Positions 46,258 through 57,110 are shown, numbered from the stretch's first letter. The stretch: DNA of 64,000 nucleotides from Glossina fuscipes (GCF_014805625.2 NW_023998457.1:5299218-5363217), one strand, 5' to 3'. Numbers and translations are program-made. The notes: a model not told the origin generated them from the sequence alone.

Positions 46258-47120
46258 ACAAGTAAAAAATTATATTGAGTCGTCACCGAACTTTTTATAC
46301 CCATCACCCTTAACCAAAATTAGGCAAAAAAAGTGAAAGAACTAAATTTATGTCCTATATAATTTTGGGTAGGGGGTGACCGACTTTTCCTATTTTCAAA
46401 ATGAAAGTCTTTTCCGTATTGGTGTGTGGGCGTTGTAGGCGTGTCCTTGGAAAAGATAACGTCCCTGTAAAATTCTTTTTCAGATTTGTAGGCGATATCT
46501 TCATTTTCGCCACCATAGATATCATACAGTGCGGCAGAGACGGGCGGAACAGACGGGCGTACTTTCCGACTTTGCAACTGACCAACTGGTTATACACTTT
46601 GCAGGGTCTTTGAAGCTTGATTATGCACCTTATAAAAGTATTGAAAAAAAAAATAAATTTTGACACCCTATAATATTGGGTAGACGTGGCTGAGTTTTTC
46701 CATTTTTCTAACGGTGCTACACCATCGCCCTTAGACTACGTGTTCAAATTTTTGCACATTTAGTCGCTATAGTTTGTGAATAATGAGCAAAGGAAAGATT
46801 TGTCGTTCCTTTTGAAAAACAGAGGTTTTCTCAGCTTACGGCGTATTGCGGGCCGATTTGATCCATTTGCAATACCAAGCGGCATGCGAGAACTTCCAAT
46901 GTTTCTAAACTAAATTTGAAGTGGACATCTTCATTTTTGCGGCCAAGAGAATGTTATTACATTCTGAATATTTTACGGACGGAGAGACGGACATGCTCAA
47001 ATCGATTTAGAATTTGATACTGATCAAGAATGTATATGCATTGTGGGGTATCCGAAGCTTCTTTCTGGGCGTTGCAAACTTTCTGAATATATCTCTCACT
47101 CTTCGGTGATGGATATAAAA
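46258..47120 (-). repeat. Family B copy 8, near full length
   Basis: Reverse. ACAAGTAAAAAATTATATTG, AGTCGTCACCGAACTTTTTA and TACCCATCACCC begin it. CACCCTATAATATTGGGTAG, the inverted GGACGGAGAGACGGACATGC tract and TTCGGTGATGGATATAAAAT end it. Both terminal regions are therefore present, and the inverted relation of ACCCATCACC and GGTGATGGGT at the two ends is visible. Confidence 0.85.
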
Positions 47121-47139
47121 TGTACGTTTTCCAAATACA

Positions 47140-47540
47140 AAAAAAAACAATCCTTATGTGGGACACCACTTGTGGCACAAGGGTACATAAAATTTGTCCA
47201 AATTCATGCAACACACGGAAGTGTTTGAGATGGACGCACCTTTTGTTACTGATCGATTTAGAAAGCGGTTAAGAAATTGGTATTGAATCGAACTAATCTT
47301 GTGTGTCCGATTAGCAAATTTGTTTTCTTTTTTTCAACCTACAGGACGCAATTTTTGAAATATTTTTACGAAAATCGGTACACTCTTGTCCTTTGCCTAA
47401 AAGATGAAGGCAACTGAAAACGATTCGGGTCGGACAACTTTTTCGACCACTTCTTGTAGAATACCTTATTTTGAAAAGTCGATTTATGAATAATTGTAGG
47501 TAGGTTGGTAGGGTATTCAATGGCACTACAGTGTCTTCAC
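47140..47540 (+). repeat. Family A copy 22
   Basis: Forward. GGGACACCACTTGTGGCACA, AGGGTACATAAAATTTGTCC, CGGTACACTCTTGTCCTTTG, CGGGTCGGACAACTTTTTCG and a truncated terminal block ('ctacagtgtcttcacctgctt'). Confidence 0.8.
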
Positions 47541-48330
47541 CTGCTTCAAATGAATGAATATTAAAAACATTTTTCGAAATATTTTGAATAATTTATTCGA
47601 TGTGGATTTCTTTCGGATACACGAGCTACTCATTTATTCATGCATTTTGATAGTTCTCTGTTGCATAATATTCACACCATGTGATTGTTTTAAAAAAAAC
47701 TCTATGCAGCGTAAATGTGAATGGGAAAGAAAAAGAACTGCACTTATGATGCTAGCAAATAAGCCAAAGTATGCTGTGAGATATGGTTGCGAGCAACCAT
47801 AAAAGCACAACACAGCGTTCATTCGTTTGCTTAAAAAGCTCACACACACACACACACAGACAGACACACATACACAAATGTATATGGGAATTAACTAAAT
47901 TAATTAAAATTTAGTTGAACGCGAATAAACGGAAAAAAGACCTCTAGGATTTTAAAGTGAAACAAATGCGTGTATGAAAAGGCATTCGGTGCACCATGCG
48001 CCAAACATGAACATGCACGGCTCATACGTAGTTTTATTCGTTCAAGGTGTAAACGAGTTATATAACATTTTTTAGTTCATTAGTGAAACTCATTATACAT
48101 ATCTCTTAGTTTTTTCTTTATCATTTCCTTTGCCCTTCCAGCATCTGTTTGCTAATATGCTGGATAATTAACATAATCGGAAATGAGATTAAAGCAATAA
48201 TCATGGAAATTAGGCTTGACAATCTCTACGTAATTCAAGTATTATGCAAACATATGACATTAAACGTTGAATACAACGAATACATATGCAACGTGGTACC
48301 AATTGTATAAATAATACATATGTACATGTA
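47541..48330. other. Unassigned intergenic sequence with (CA)n
   Basis: No gene is supported. A (CA)n microsatellite lies at 47841-47858, with CAGA variants to 47871. An 82-residue plus-strand frame at 47554-47802 begins Met-Asn-Ile-Lys and has one hydrophobic stretch, but no family or context supports it. Confidence 0.4.
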
Positions 48331-48332
48331 TT

Positions 48333-48735
48333 AGGGTGTCCCATAAGTTTCTTCCTTTTATTTGATGTGAAATCAATAGATGATATCTGATGTACTGTGA
48401 ACCGTTATGTTCTGTTAACTTCTTCCATCTCTCAGGAAGACTCATTATACCCTTTTTCCAAGACGCTTACTTCGATAATATTCAGCGAGATGGCATTTGT
48501 CGTGGCGAGAGAGAAACAAGTAGTCATCGGATGGACTAAGGTCTGGGTACAGCAGAGCGTGCGGAGGATGGCGTAGCACGTCCTAAACAAACTATAAGAG
48601 TTTCTATCTTACGGCCAACCCAACATGTCGGTCTGCGTTGACGTGATGAAAAACGACACCTCGTCGGTTCGCCGTTTTCCGACTGTGGTGATTATGTACC
48701 GTTGGCCTGGGAAAATTAGCAGCATCCAATATCTG
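48333..48735 (-). pseudogene. Mariner element relic, C-terminal part and terminal repeat
   Basis: On the minus strand, ANRRGVVFHHVN (family RRGVVFHQDN, second catalytic Asp changed to Val), then YPDLSPSDDYLFLSRHDKCH after a frame change, then MSLPERWKKLTEHNGSQYI reproduce the order of the mariner C-terminus. It ends at 48333 in GGGTGTCCCATAAGTTTCTT, the typical mariner terminal-repeat motif. The 5' part is deleted. Confidence 0.75.
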
Positions 48736-49690
48736 GCTCACATTATAACGCGGATTTCCGCGAGCATGCTCTTGATTTCCCTAATAGTGGAGACCAAGGC
48801 ATTACTATGGGAGTTAAGGTAAATAAGCAGATTGCTCTTCTTTCGTAAGATAATAACTTGGAAGACATTTCAAGAGGCAGGAGGTTAGAATATTGAGTAG
48901 AATAAATGTATGTTCACTACTCAACGCATTGAGATGGTTATTACGAATGCCATCTAAGCCTGGAGATGTGTCTTCACAGAGACTAATTGCTTTATTGTTG
49001 AGTCCAGGGAAGGATCTTATGAAATCTTGGAAAGTTTCGAATTAATCTGATAAGAAATTAAAGAAGAAACCAGCTTATGTTATGTTTCATAAGATGACTG
49101 TTTGGGTTGTGTTGCCAAAATTTCTCTATAAAATGCTAACTGATGAGGAAAACATGGTTCAGGAATTTAAAAATTCTTCTTCATTGTATCCCTTAGACCA
49201 GAAATGTTTCGTCGAGTAATGATGGGTACAAGATTTTAATTCCAACTCGCACTGAGCATTCCCCTCTACAACAGGTATATAACTTAATTGACCACACATT
49301 CTTTAGACACTTTTATATATACCTAAACGCGCATTTGTTTATTAACAGTTACGTCACCTAATGCACATTGAATTTTTTTTTGGCTTAACTGGCGCACATT
49401 GTAATATATTTACTTTCGTTACATGTATACACAGATACATAGAGGTCTATATACCCACCCTTGTGTTTGAATTATTATTCGCTAAGGCTAACATATTGAA
49501 TTGTTTTTGCTATGTAGGGATTAACGGGTACACATTGCAATATGTTTATTTTTGGTACCTAGCCATAGTTTCTATATATGAATAATGATTCTTTTTAATT
49601 ATAAGCGATAAACATACGCTAATATATACATAGGATAGAAGTAATATATATTCCAATACATACATAAAATAGCCTTGATATACATACATC
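48736..49690. other. Unassigned intergenic sequence
   Basis: No gene is supported. A protein-like but broken frame runs at about 48908-49120 (ALRWLLRMPSKPGDVSSQRL), family unknown. Confidence 0.3.
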
Positions 49691-49739
49691 TTATAATGCG
49701 TGCCAGCCTGTAAGCCCATAACGGGGCAGCGACGAGGAT

Positions 49740-49775
49740 CGCGACTATAAAAGAGCGTGACACTACACGCTCGGC
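49740..49775 (+). promoter_or_regulatory. TATA box with adjacent hairpin, possible orphan promoter
   Basis: CGACTATAAAAGAGCGTG contains a consensus TATAAAAG. It runs into GAGCGTG-acacta-CACGCTC, a perfect 7-bp stem with a 6-base loop. About 35 bases after the hairpin, CAGTCAAGGAG meets a strong GTAAGTGATAT donor. The arrangement resembles a promoter with a short first exon or the start of a retrotransposon transcript. No downstream coding exon is recognised. Confidence 0.35.
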
Positions 49776-49869
49776 CTTTTATTTCTGTTACAGCAGTCAA
49801 GGAGGTAAGTGATATCTGACAAAATATATTTTTTTTTTTTGACTTTACTGATAGGGATAATTTATAGGG

Positions 49870-50077
49870 GATGGCATGCTCAGCATAGTCGCTATTCCTG
49901 AGCAACAGGTAGGACTACTCGACTTTCCGGATAAGCGATGACAGGCTCAGCCTAGTCGCCAGCCCTGAGCAACAGATAGGACTACTCGACTTTACGGATA
50001 TAGGATGGAAGGCTCAACATAGTCGCCAGCCCTGAGCAACAGATAGGACTACTCGACTTTACGGATATGGGATGGAA
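49870..50077. repeat. 67-bp tandem repeat array broken by an assembly gap
   Basis: Units start GATGGCATGCTCAG at 49870, GATGACAGGCTCAG at 49937 and GATGGAAGGCTCAA at 50004, with a fourth starting GATGGAA at 50071. All share 'ctgagcaacagataggactactcgact' and are strictly 67 bases apart. The fourth unit runs into Ns, so the true copy number is unknown. Confidence 0.9.
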
Positions 50078-50087
50078 NNNNNNNNNN
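50078..50087. other. Assembly gap (10 N)
   Basis: Ten Ns inside the 67-bp array; the gap size is probably arbitrary. Confidence 0.98.
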
Positions 50088-50144
50088 GAAGGTCCAAGAC
50101 TTTCATAAATTTTTTAGAAAGGAACTTCCTGGGAAGCCCTGAGC

Positions 50145-50465
50145 CTAGCCTGAATAAGAAGACGCGTTACAAAGTGAATATTTAAAACGTATCCGAAAAG
50201 CAAATATAACTTTGTGAGCTTCAATAAGAACACTTGGCAAATTTACGGTCGGCTTAGGATATCTGCTCACATACGTAGAAAGCCAATTAAAATGTAGTGG
50301 CGCAAATAATATTAACGAAAGAATGATGATTTTTGCCGCAAAGTTATTCGTTGCCTTTCCTTTTAACGGTTTAGTCATTAACGAAATATTTCCCATTTCA
50401 TCAAGCCAACGAGCAGATGTCTTATAATAATTTTGATGATGTCCGCAAAAATGGGTGGCTCGTAG
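50145..50465 (-). pseudogene. Coding-like minus-strand segment, unidentified
   Basis: On the minus strand from about 50465, after an in-frame stop, GHHQNYYKTSARWLDEMGNI continues to SLMTKPLKGKATNNFAAKII and a hydrophobic ILSLILFAPLHFNWLS before ending at 50145. An open Met at 50396 lies inside it. The composition is protein-like, but no family is recognised and no splice sites are assigned. Confidence 0.3.
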
Positions 50466-50603
50466 ACACAGTCATATTAATTGGGCATTTCATAAACGTA
50501 CAGCTTTATTGTGCCGAAGAATTTAGGTCTTAAATCAACTGAGTCCAAATTAACAAGCTCTACTTCGCAGTGAATTAGTAGTAGTTCGTAGTATGATTTT
50601 CAC

Positions 50604-50609
50604 TTTATT
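50604..50609 (-). terminator. Candidate AATAAA for the serine-protease homologue
   Basis: TTTATT on the plus strand, about 115 bases beyond the minus-strand stop codon at 50724. It is a plausible but unproven polyadenylation signal. Confidence 0.3.
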
Positions 50610-50723
50610 ACGTTATTCGATTAAAAAATAGATTGAAAAAATCAATTCGAGCTAGGTAAACATTCATATATATATATATATATGTATGTGCTATTTTCTC
50701 ATTTATATAGCATTCGTTTATAT

Positions 50724-51563
50724 TTATGCATAAAAAATGACCCAAAAACTAAGTTGCAATAAATATTTGAAAGCATTTTTCGATAATGGATAGTCCCGTG
50801 AGAATGTCTGGTGTTGTTCCAAGGTCGATTTAATCCAATCAACGTGCTTGTATACGCTGACGAAAGGACGTGGCTTCTCAATATTGCAGTCCTCACCAAT
50901 AATACCCACTACGACATGATCGCAAAAAACTGGCGAGCCAACAATATAAGTGCAAGCGTTAATATGTATTTTTAAAGATGACGTAACGTTAACACACATA
51001 TCATCCTCCCGTAGCTCTGGCCAGTCGGATAAGCATTGTTCTCTACCAATGATAATAGCATCTAACGAAATTTGGCAATCCCACCAGCCAAATGCAACAC
51101 AATTAGAACTTATGCCTACTTCCTTGTCAGGTAAATTTATAATGAATTCCTTGGTTTTTATATCCAGAGTATGCTCAGAGATAACAATTGCGAGCCGATG
51201 ACTGTCATCGTAGTAAATCACTTTCTCCCAGCCGGGAGAATATGAGTGAGGCGGAGGTATGCTTGACATATCTCTAACATATGATAATTGACCTTTAACT
51301 CCGGCAAAATTGGTTAATATCCCTTTTACACCTATTATTGCACCGTAAGCTTGATACTTTACTTTTTCACCGCTGTGCGTTGGCCAGGCTAATACGGCTA
51401 TATGTCTATGATATGAATACGCATTATGCTTGTGCGCTAGGTAGCTATGCAAAAAACCTTGACTAAAATTACGAGCAGTTCCTTTGTCCGCATACTCCAA
51501 CGCATTCACGATTCGATTGTTAACGATAATTAAATATAAAAATAATGCCAAAATATTGAACAT
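50724..51563 (-). CDS. Secreted serine-protease homologue, non-catalytic (S1 family)
   Basis: A single exon of 279 residues. Residues 1-21 (MFNILALFLYLIIVNNRIVN plus A) are a signal peptide. The chymotrypsin fold is recognisable by order and spacing: IAVLAWPTHSG near 55-64 (strand before the His loop), CVAFGWW at 155-161 (the CxVsGWG strand), DMCVNV at 188-193, CTYIVGSPVFC at 204-214 followed by VVGIIGEDC, and FVSVYKHVDWI at 234-244 (the PGVYTxVxxYxxWI end). All three catalytic positions are lost: the TAAHC His region reads LTNFAG, the DIALL Asp region reads HRLAIV, and GDSGGP reads YIVGSP. There is no RIVGG-type activation site. It therefore cannot be a protease and is expected to act as a binding or regulatory secreted protein. 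The tail (YLLQLSFWVIFYA, 267-279) is hydrophobic. Seven cysteines from 155 on fit the S1 disulfides. The frame is intact, so it is probably a live gene. Confidence 0.8.
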   Translation of the reverse strand: MFNILALFLYLIIVNNRIVNALEYADKGTARNFSQGFLHSYLAHKHNAYSYHRHIAVLAWPTHSGEKVKYQAYGAIIGVKGILTNFAGVKGQLSYVRDMSSIPPPHSYSPGWEKVIYYDDSHRLAIVISEHTLDIKTKEFIINLPDKEVGISSNCVAFGWWDCQISLDAIIIGREQCLSDWPELREDDMCVNVTSSLKIHINACTYIVGSPVFCDHVVVGIIGEDCNIEKPRPFVSVYKHVDWIKSTLEQHQTFSRDYPLSKNAFKYLLQLSFWVIFYA

Positions 51564-51599
51564 TTTTTCAAAAATAAGTTTTTATATATACAAAATACA

Positions 51600-52064
51600 A
51601 ACAAAATGAATTAGCTTGACATTCGAAACTTTTTTAAACTTCTTCTTCTTCTTCCTTTGTGAGTTAGCAAATCAATAACAAATGACGTACTGAGTTGAGT
51701 TGAAAAGATTCAATGTGATCAGGAGGTTCCTGCTTTGAACCTTAATTAAGTTGACAAATAGCTTGATAGCGTGTAAATCACATCCGCCACGTAACTAAAA
51801 TCTTTTTTATCTTTCTCAACTTTTGACAAGAAATGTTTTAGGATTTTCTTCCTCTTCAAATTTCGTAGCGTGAGACGTGATGCGCAATGCAAGTGGTATG
51901 GAAGTGTCTTATCAGAGAGCTGAAACTTTGTGAGAGTGTACAAATGTATGGGAAGGAGTAGATTCATAATATGGCTAAGAATATCTATATGTGTAGTTGA
52001 CGGGCTTTAAAAAAAGGAGAGATAACCAATTTGCCTGAAAGCGAATTGCCAAAGATGTTGGAAT
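51600..52064. other. Unassigned flank of the protease homologue
   Basis: AT-rich upstream region with no gene. A TATATATAAA lies only 18-27 bases before the start codon, too close to be a simple TATA box for that Met. Confidence 0.35.
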
Positions 52065-52260
52065 GGAATGACGAATAAAAGTGACGTCATTCGAACAGAC
52101 AATTAGAAGATGAACAGGTGACTGAAAAACCCCACATGTACATCAAAGGCAATTTGCGAGCATGGAATGACGAATAGAAGTGACGACATTCGGACGGACA
52201 AATAAACGATGAACAGAGGATCGCGAAACCCCACATTTGCATCATGGGCAATAGCCACTG
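52065..52260. repeat. 99-bp tandem duplication
   Basis: GGAATGACGAATAAAAGTGA at 52065 and GGAATGACGAATAGAAGTGA at 52164. Both continue 'cattcg(a/g)ac(a/g)gacaa', 'gatgaacag' and 'accccacat'. It lies 3' to the RNase H relic in that relic's direction. Confidence 0.7.
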
Positions 52261-52329
52261 AAATTATTTCAGCACTGCTGCTAAGAACAGACTGAGTACT
52301 TGTCGAGTGCACTTAAATCAAAGGAAATC

Positions 52330-52800
52330 AGAATACGATCATTGATATGTGATGTGTGATGGTCTACAAAATCCAATATTATCTGCAATGATATTTCCAT
52401 GAATAAGAATGTGCCTAGGCACCCAAAGAAAATGGAAACAAAATCTATTAGATATGCGACCTTATAGTGAAGATCTGATATCTAACACATAATGAGTTTC
52501 TCTTGAGGGAACAATTGCAAAGCGCATAAGGCAGTTTTGCTGTCTGAAACGATAAGAGATTTCTTCTACGATTGAGTACTCGCTAAACGGATGGCTTCCA
52601 GAATCGGAAGGTATTCAGCCGAAAATACGAGGTTGCATGGGTGATTTGAGAAATACGCGTCGATGTTAATATTTAGGAGTAAGAGCTCGCTGCCTACAAA
52701 ATCAGACTTTGAATAATGAGTAAAAGCGAGTGAAAAATATTTCCATTTAGCGTTAAGCAAATTCAAGTAACCGGGTTGCGCTTCTGCAGAAGTAACTGTG
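52330..52800 (-). pseudogene. Retrotransposon RNase H relic
   Basis: On the minus strand, LVFSAEYLPILEAIRLAST at about 52650-52590, then SLIVSDSKTALCALQLFPQE at about 52560-52500, then HFLWVPRHILIHGNIIADNI at about 52440-52370, give the three RNase HI landmarks in order: xFSAELxAI, IxSDSxxAL, WVPgHxGIxGNExAD. Stops break the frame. Such an RNase H with a GHxGIxGN tail is typical of jockey/I/LOA-type non-LTR elements. The clade is undetermined, and no reverse transcriptase is recognised upstream. Confidence 0.65.
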
Positions 52801-53404
52801 ATTTTTCCATAGGCAGAAATTTGATTACTCGTTCAAAATACCATTATTGAAAAGAAATTTTGAATAAATTATTAGAGGCGAAATTGGCGAGTAAACGAAA
52901 GCTTTCAGATAGAGGAACAGCATTTCCTATTCGTTCTAAGCTTTGTGAGTGGATTTCATGGAGAAAAGAGCTAAGCGAAGACATTTCTATCAAATTTTGC
53001 GTCATTCAGAAGATGCTTAATTAAAATGTCGAATAAGAGCGACTAAGCGTATTCCAATTACCGGTCCGAGATACATATTTTAATTATGCAAAAAAAGTCA
53101 GAGCACCTTGGGATACCGCAAAGGGATTTCAGGACGCTAATTAGTTGGAAACATTCCTTGGTACTTTTGCCAATGTGAGCAGCAGGAGAAAGTTTAGACT
53201 GCAGAAAAAAAACTGAAAAGTAAGAGATTTTGGCAAAGGATACATTCGAACCACATATGAGAAGTAGGGAAACAACAGGATTTCTCCTTTTTTATGAAAA
53301 GCCACGCACGTAATCTTATTAAATGAAAGTGCGAAATTGAATTGAAATGAAATTATGAAGAAAGCTGCACATACATGCACTATACAAGTATATATTCATG
53401 GCAT

Positions 53405-53760
53405 GTAACCTACGGCAAGCAGCTGGCGACCGGTAAAAAGATTAACAACAATTGGCAGAAATTTAGCAAAAAGACGGATTGACGGATTAAAAATGTCGTG
53501 ATGGATTTAGGTAATGGTACCTAGCTTGTAAAAGGATATATAAGCAGAAGAGTCAGTCGTAAGAAGACTCGAGTGTGTCGAAAGTTAGTCGCGAAAGTCG
53601 AGTCACCGGACAAGATCGGAAAGAGATTTAAATCGGTGTAGATATAAGTTCCCATGAATACTATGTAAATAGACCTCCTAAATAAAACCTACACTAATCT
53701 AAAAATGCCAATTCAGTGGTACGAACTTTATTTCAAAAGAAGCTAAATAAATAACGTAAA
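53405..53760 (+). repeat. Solo-LTR-like repeat, copy 2
   Basis: GCAGCTGGCGACCGGTAAAA, GACGGATTGACGGATTAAAA, AAGGATATATAAGCAGAAGA (TATA-like), CAGTCGTAAGAAGACTCGAG, AATAAAACCTACACTAATCT, AATTCAGTGGTACGAACTTT and CAAAAGAAGCTAAATAA line up with the 33.5-kb and 8.3-kb copies. No internal retrotransposon sequence is seen. Confidence 0.55.
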
Positions 53761-53863
53761 TCCACAAAAGAGTGATTTAAAAATGAAGCGCCCACAAATT
53801 CTTGCAAAAAGGCACATATAACAAAAATAAAATGGACTCAAGTCTATATAAAGTAAGTGAAAC

Positions 53864-53867
<4 letters not shown>

Positions 53868-53902
<35 letters not shown>
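53868..53902. repeat. (AT)n microsatellite
   Basis: About 17 uninterrupted AT units. Confidence 0.9.
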
Positions 53903-53905
<3 letters not shown>

Positions 53906-54695
53906 GTTTTCACATTTATTGGAAAGCTACCTACAATGAATTATTTAAAACATGTTTTCACTTGATATAGACGAACCTTAAAATTTAGATCAATCATCAA
54001 AACTTTTAATGAACCCTTTATGAACCGCAAGAAAAAGTTATTTGGATAAGAAAAAAGAAACAAATCCAAAAAAACAATACTTCCTATATATGCAAAATTC
54101 AAATAATAATTATTGGTGTGAAAAAGGTTAACGCTTTTCTTTCTTTAACTTTGTAACGTTTGTAAAGTTCCCACTGATTATCAATAGTTGAAAGAATTTT
54201 TTGTTAAACAATTTATCGGAAATCAATTGTTTCACAAAAAGCAGAAGGCATTGGGTTTGATAGCTGTAACGCTGATAGAGTTTTTGCAATTTGTGTTTAA
54301 AGTGGGAGTTTCAACTCTTCGCAAAATCATTTATGAAACAGGCGAACTCCACTGGGATAAGTTAGCTGCTAAACGAACGTGCATGGAGGAAAAACAGCTC
54401 AGGGACTTACCTCATTATATCGGTGCAGATTTCATGGCGCCTTAGTTTACATACGAAACCGTATCATATGCTACTAATTCCCACATAGACTCGAATTTGC
54501 GCTAATTTGCGGCCCACAACAATTTATCAATCAAATATCATATTTATGTATTATATTACAAATCGATGAAAACTTAAAAGTTGCTGACTCTCACAAGCTT
54601 GGAAATATAAGCGTGGTTTCGTCGCGTTTAGTAATAATAACGATAAAGGAATGATTCCCAAAAAGGCGGATTTATTTAAACAGTCCGGCATCATT
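53903..54695. other. Unassigned intergenic sequence
   Basis: An 85-residue plus-strand frame at 54188-54445 lacks family features. Nothing else is recognised. Confidence 0.35.
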
Positions 54696-54699
54696 CGTT

Positions 54700-57110
54700 A
54701 CATTGCTTTATTCTGATATGGCAACATCGTGTAAAGTGATCTCGGTTAAATAAAGTGGCAGCACTGAAGAAAGGTGAGAGGAAAAATTTAATTTCAACCT
54801 ATCACTTTGCAGTTTGTGACGCACGTGACAGACCGATTCTGACGAAAGCTCATTATTAAATATAATTCGAAGAAAGAAACCGCGATTGTTATAAAAAGGA
54901 AAATAGAACTGAAACTTGTGCGAGACCATAACTTACTTCGCGACAAAAAAAAATAAATTAAAAGGTGAGTATGAAAGAATGATGTGATTTTACATATAAG
55001 TCCGTATTGCTATGAAGTTGCAAGTTGATGGGGCTACAGAGAAAATGTGTGAATTGACCAATTGCGACCATATTGGCAGGCGTAGTTGGTCATGTTAGGT
55101 GCCTGGGATTAGATACATTTAGTCAACTTGGCCCAATGTCCATGGAAATTGAATCGTGCTGGAAAGGCTTTTCTAAATATTCGATGCTTTGTCTGTCGCT
55201 TTCAAAGCCGATCTCTAGTGACAGCCGAACGAACTCTATTTCAAATGTTCGAGCGATAATGACGAATGGGCTGATATGAGCAAATCCACTGACTGCTACG
55301 AGAAAACCCGTGGGTTGTGTTATGTTCTGGGAAGTTAACTACAAGCCTACTACATTCTCATTTGTGCAGTTACGATTGCATTCGTGATACACCAGTGTAA
55401 ATATAAATCGGAGAAGCGGCGATCAATTTGCTGAAATTATTTTTTAAAACTGTTTGATGCGTACCAAAAAAGAACAAAGTGTTGAACTGGGGTAGAATAT
55501 GTTAGCGAAATTCCACACTACAGGTAGAATTCTACGTTTACATGACGTATTAAGTATTACAACTACACATTAGCAGGGGGCCTACGAACTTGGCAGCGTC
55601 TCTAAATAGTGTAAATCTCGTTTATTTACTTCAGTGAGGAATTTCGAAGAATTGACTGAACTCCTAAAGAGTTCCAAGGTAAAACTTTATTTTTATATTT
55701 TTTATAGTAGTAGTGTAAGTCCCGACGCTCTTTTGCTTTGACATTTGTATATCTCCCTTTAATTAATTTATAATTCCGCACATGATTTTATTCGTTACTA
55801 TATTTCAATCGCCCGTATGCCGCAAGATGAAATCGGTATAAAATTTCTTAAATTTTTGGGATCATTTCGGTATACAAGCAGTGTTCGGTCCATTTATATG
55901 CATGCGACTTCATTTGAATTTCTCTGAAACGGAATGTTTCGAACCCATGTGCTTGCTACATCCACACCGCGAGTGGTTCACATCAAAAAACTTAAATACT
56001 CATATTGAAAGGTAAACGAAGTTCTGGTATAATTTTCTCTTATTTGCTTGTGAAGCTGCTTGGGTCAAAGAAATAAAAGCCCGACAACATGTCATTTATC
56101 GGGGATACCGAGCCTTTGGAATCTATACAGAAGGGCGTTGGACATTTTTTATTCTTCACTTGATTGTGTCTATCGGATAACACATAAAACGAATTAATGA
56201 GTCTGGCTCACAGTACGCGCTGCTTAGTTATCACCTTACATGTACACAAACTTGAACTACATATTATTCTCACCATCGCATAAGTACTTCACCTATTTGT
56301 TGTTATTTGCTCTTAATGAGTCTCACTCACCTTACATTTAAAGAAACTTGAATTAGTTGTTCTTACTATCGCACAATTACTTCACCTGTTTATTATTATT
56401 CTCATTTACTTTTGGAAATTCATGCTTCTTTGAAAGTCTCTAACAATATTCGATTGTTCTGCGCATACACTTATACAAGTTCGCGTACACTAGTGCATGC
56501 ATATGCTCGAAGAGCAAAATCAATTAAGAAACACCGTTTGGTTACTTGCTACGCCAATCGCAACATATAAATGGCGAATTTCTCTGTTCAACTTAATGGC
56601 GATCGCATAACATTTGTTCTTATTCTTCATACACATGACGACATTCGATATAAGTATCCTTGTCTAACACAAGAGAAGAGTGCTCCAAAAATGCAATTTA
56701 GGAGAGAGATATTTGGATTTGAATATTTCTCTTTCTCGAAGACATTGTTGTTGTTTTGCTAGCCAACTATAGAGCATTAAACGTGTGAGAGAACACCGGC
56801 TTAACATTAAGTCATTTACACTCTTGCAAATGATTTGTAGATACAAATTAATAAACGCCTTTGGCTTAAGGGATGTAACAGAATGTTAAAAAAATTAAAA
56901 AATGAATTCATTAAACGTTTATGATGATTTATGGAAGAGTAGTCTCAGTGTATGTACACGTAGACATAAATTTGATTACGCCGCAAAAAAACCTGCAGTA
57001 GAACAAGCCTGTCCGTGGAAAGCAACCTTTGATATGAAGGGGAAAACTACGTGTCCAAGATTTGGAGGTTGTAACTGCGCGTATGTAATCGGTTACTTAA
57101 GTTTGTAATC
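54700..57110 (+). pseudogene. Decayed BTB-BACK-Kelch paralogue (tentative)
   Basis: The 5' part resembles the region upstream of the Kelch gene at 61 kb: AGGTGAGAGG then an ACGTGACA block at about 54771 and 60691, and GTTAGCGAAATTCCACAC at about 55502 versus GCTAGCGAAGTTCCACAC at about 60981. Then come fragments in BTB-BACK-Kelch order. FQSRSLVTAERTLFQMFER at about 55199 recalls the BTB helix HRLVLAAxSxYFxAMFE. A 44-base exon-like piece bounded by TTTACTTCAG and GTAAAAC (55636-55679) reads RNFEELTELLKSSK, as in mid-BACK. EAAWVKEIKAR at about 56050 recalls the WVKHD motif. At about 56995, WKATFDMKGKTTCPRFGGCN with YVIG fits a Kelch blade. Each match is weak; the shared order and the duplicated 5' flank make the case. 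Stops between them exclude a working gene. Confidence 0.4.

Noticed and set aside
47554..47802. 82-residue plus-strand frame with a hydrophobic stretch
   Set aside because: No family, no context and no splice support; a length expected by chance in AT-rich DNA.
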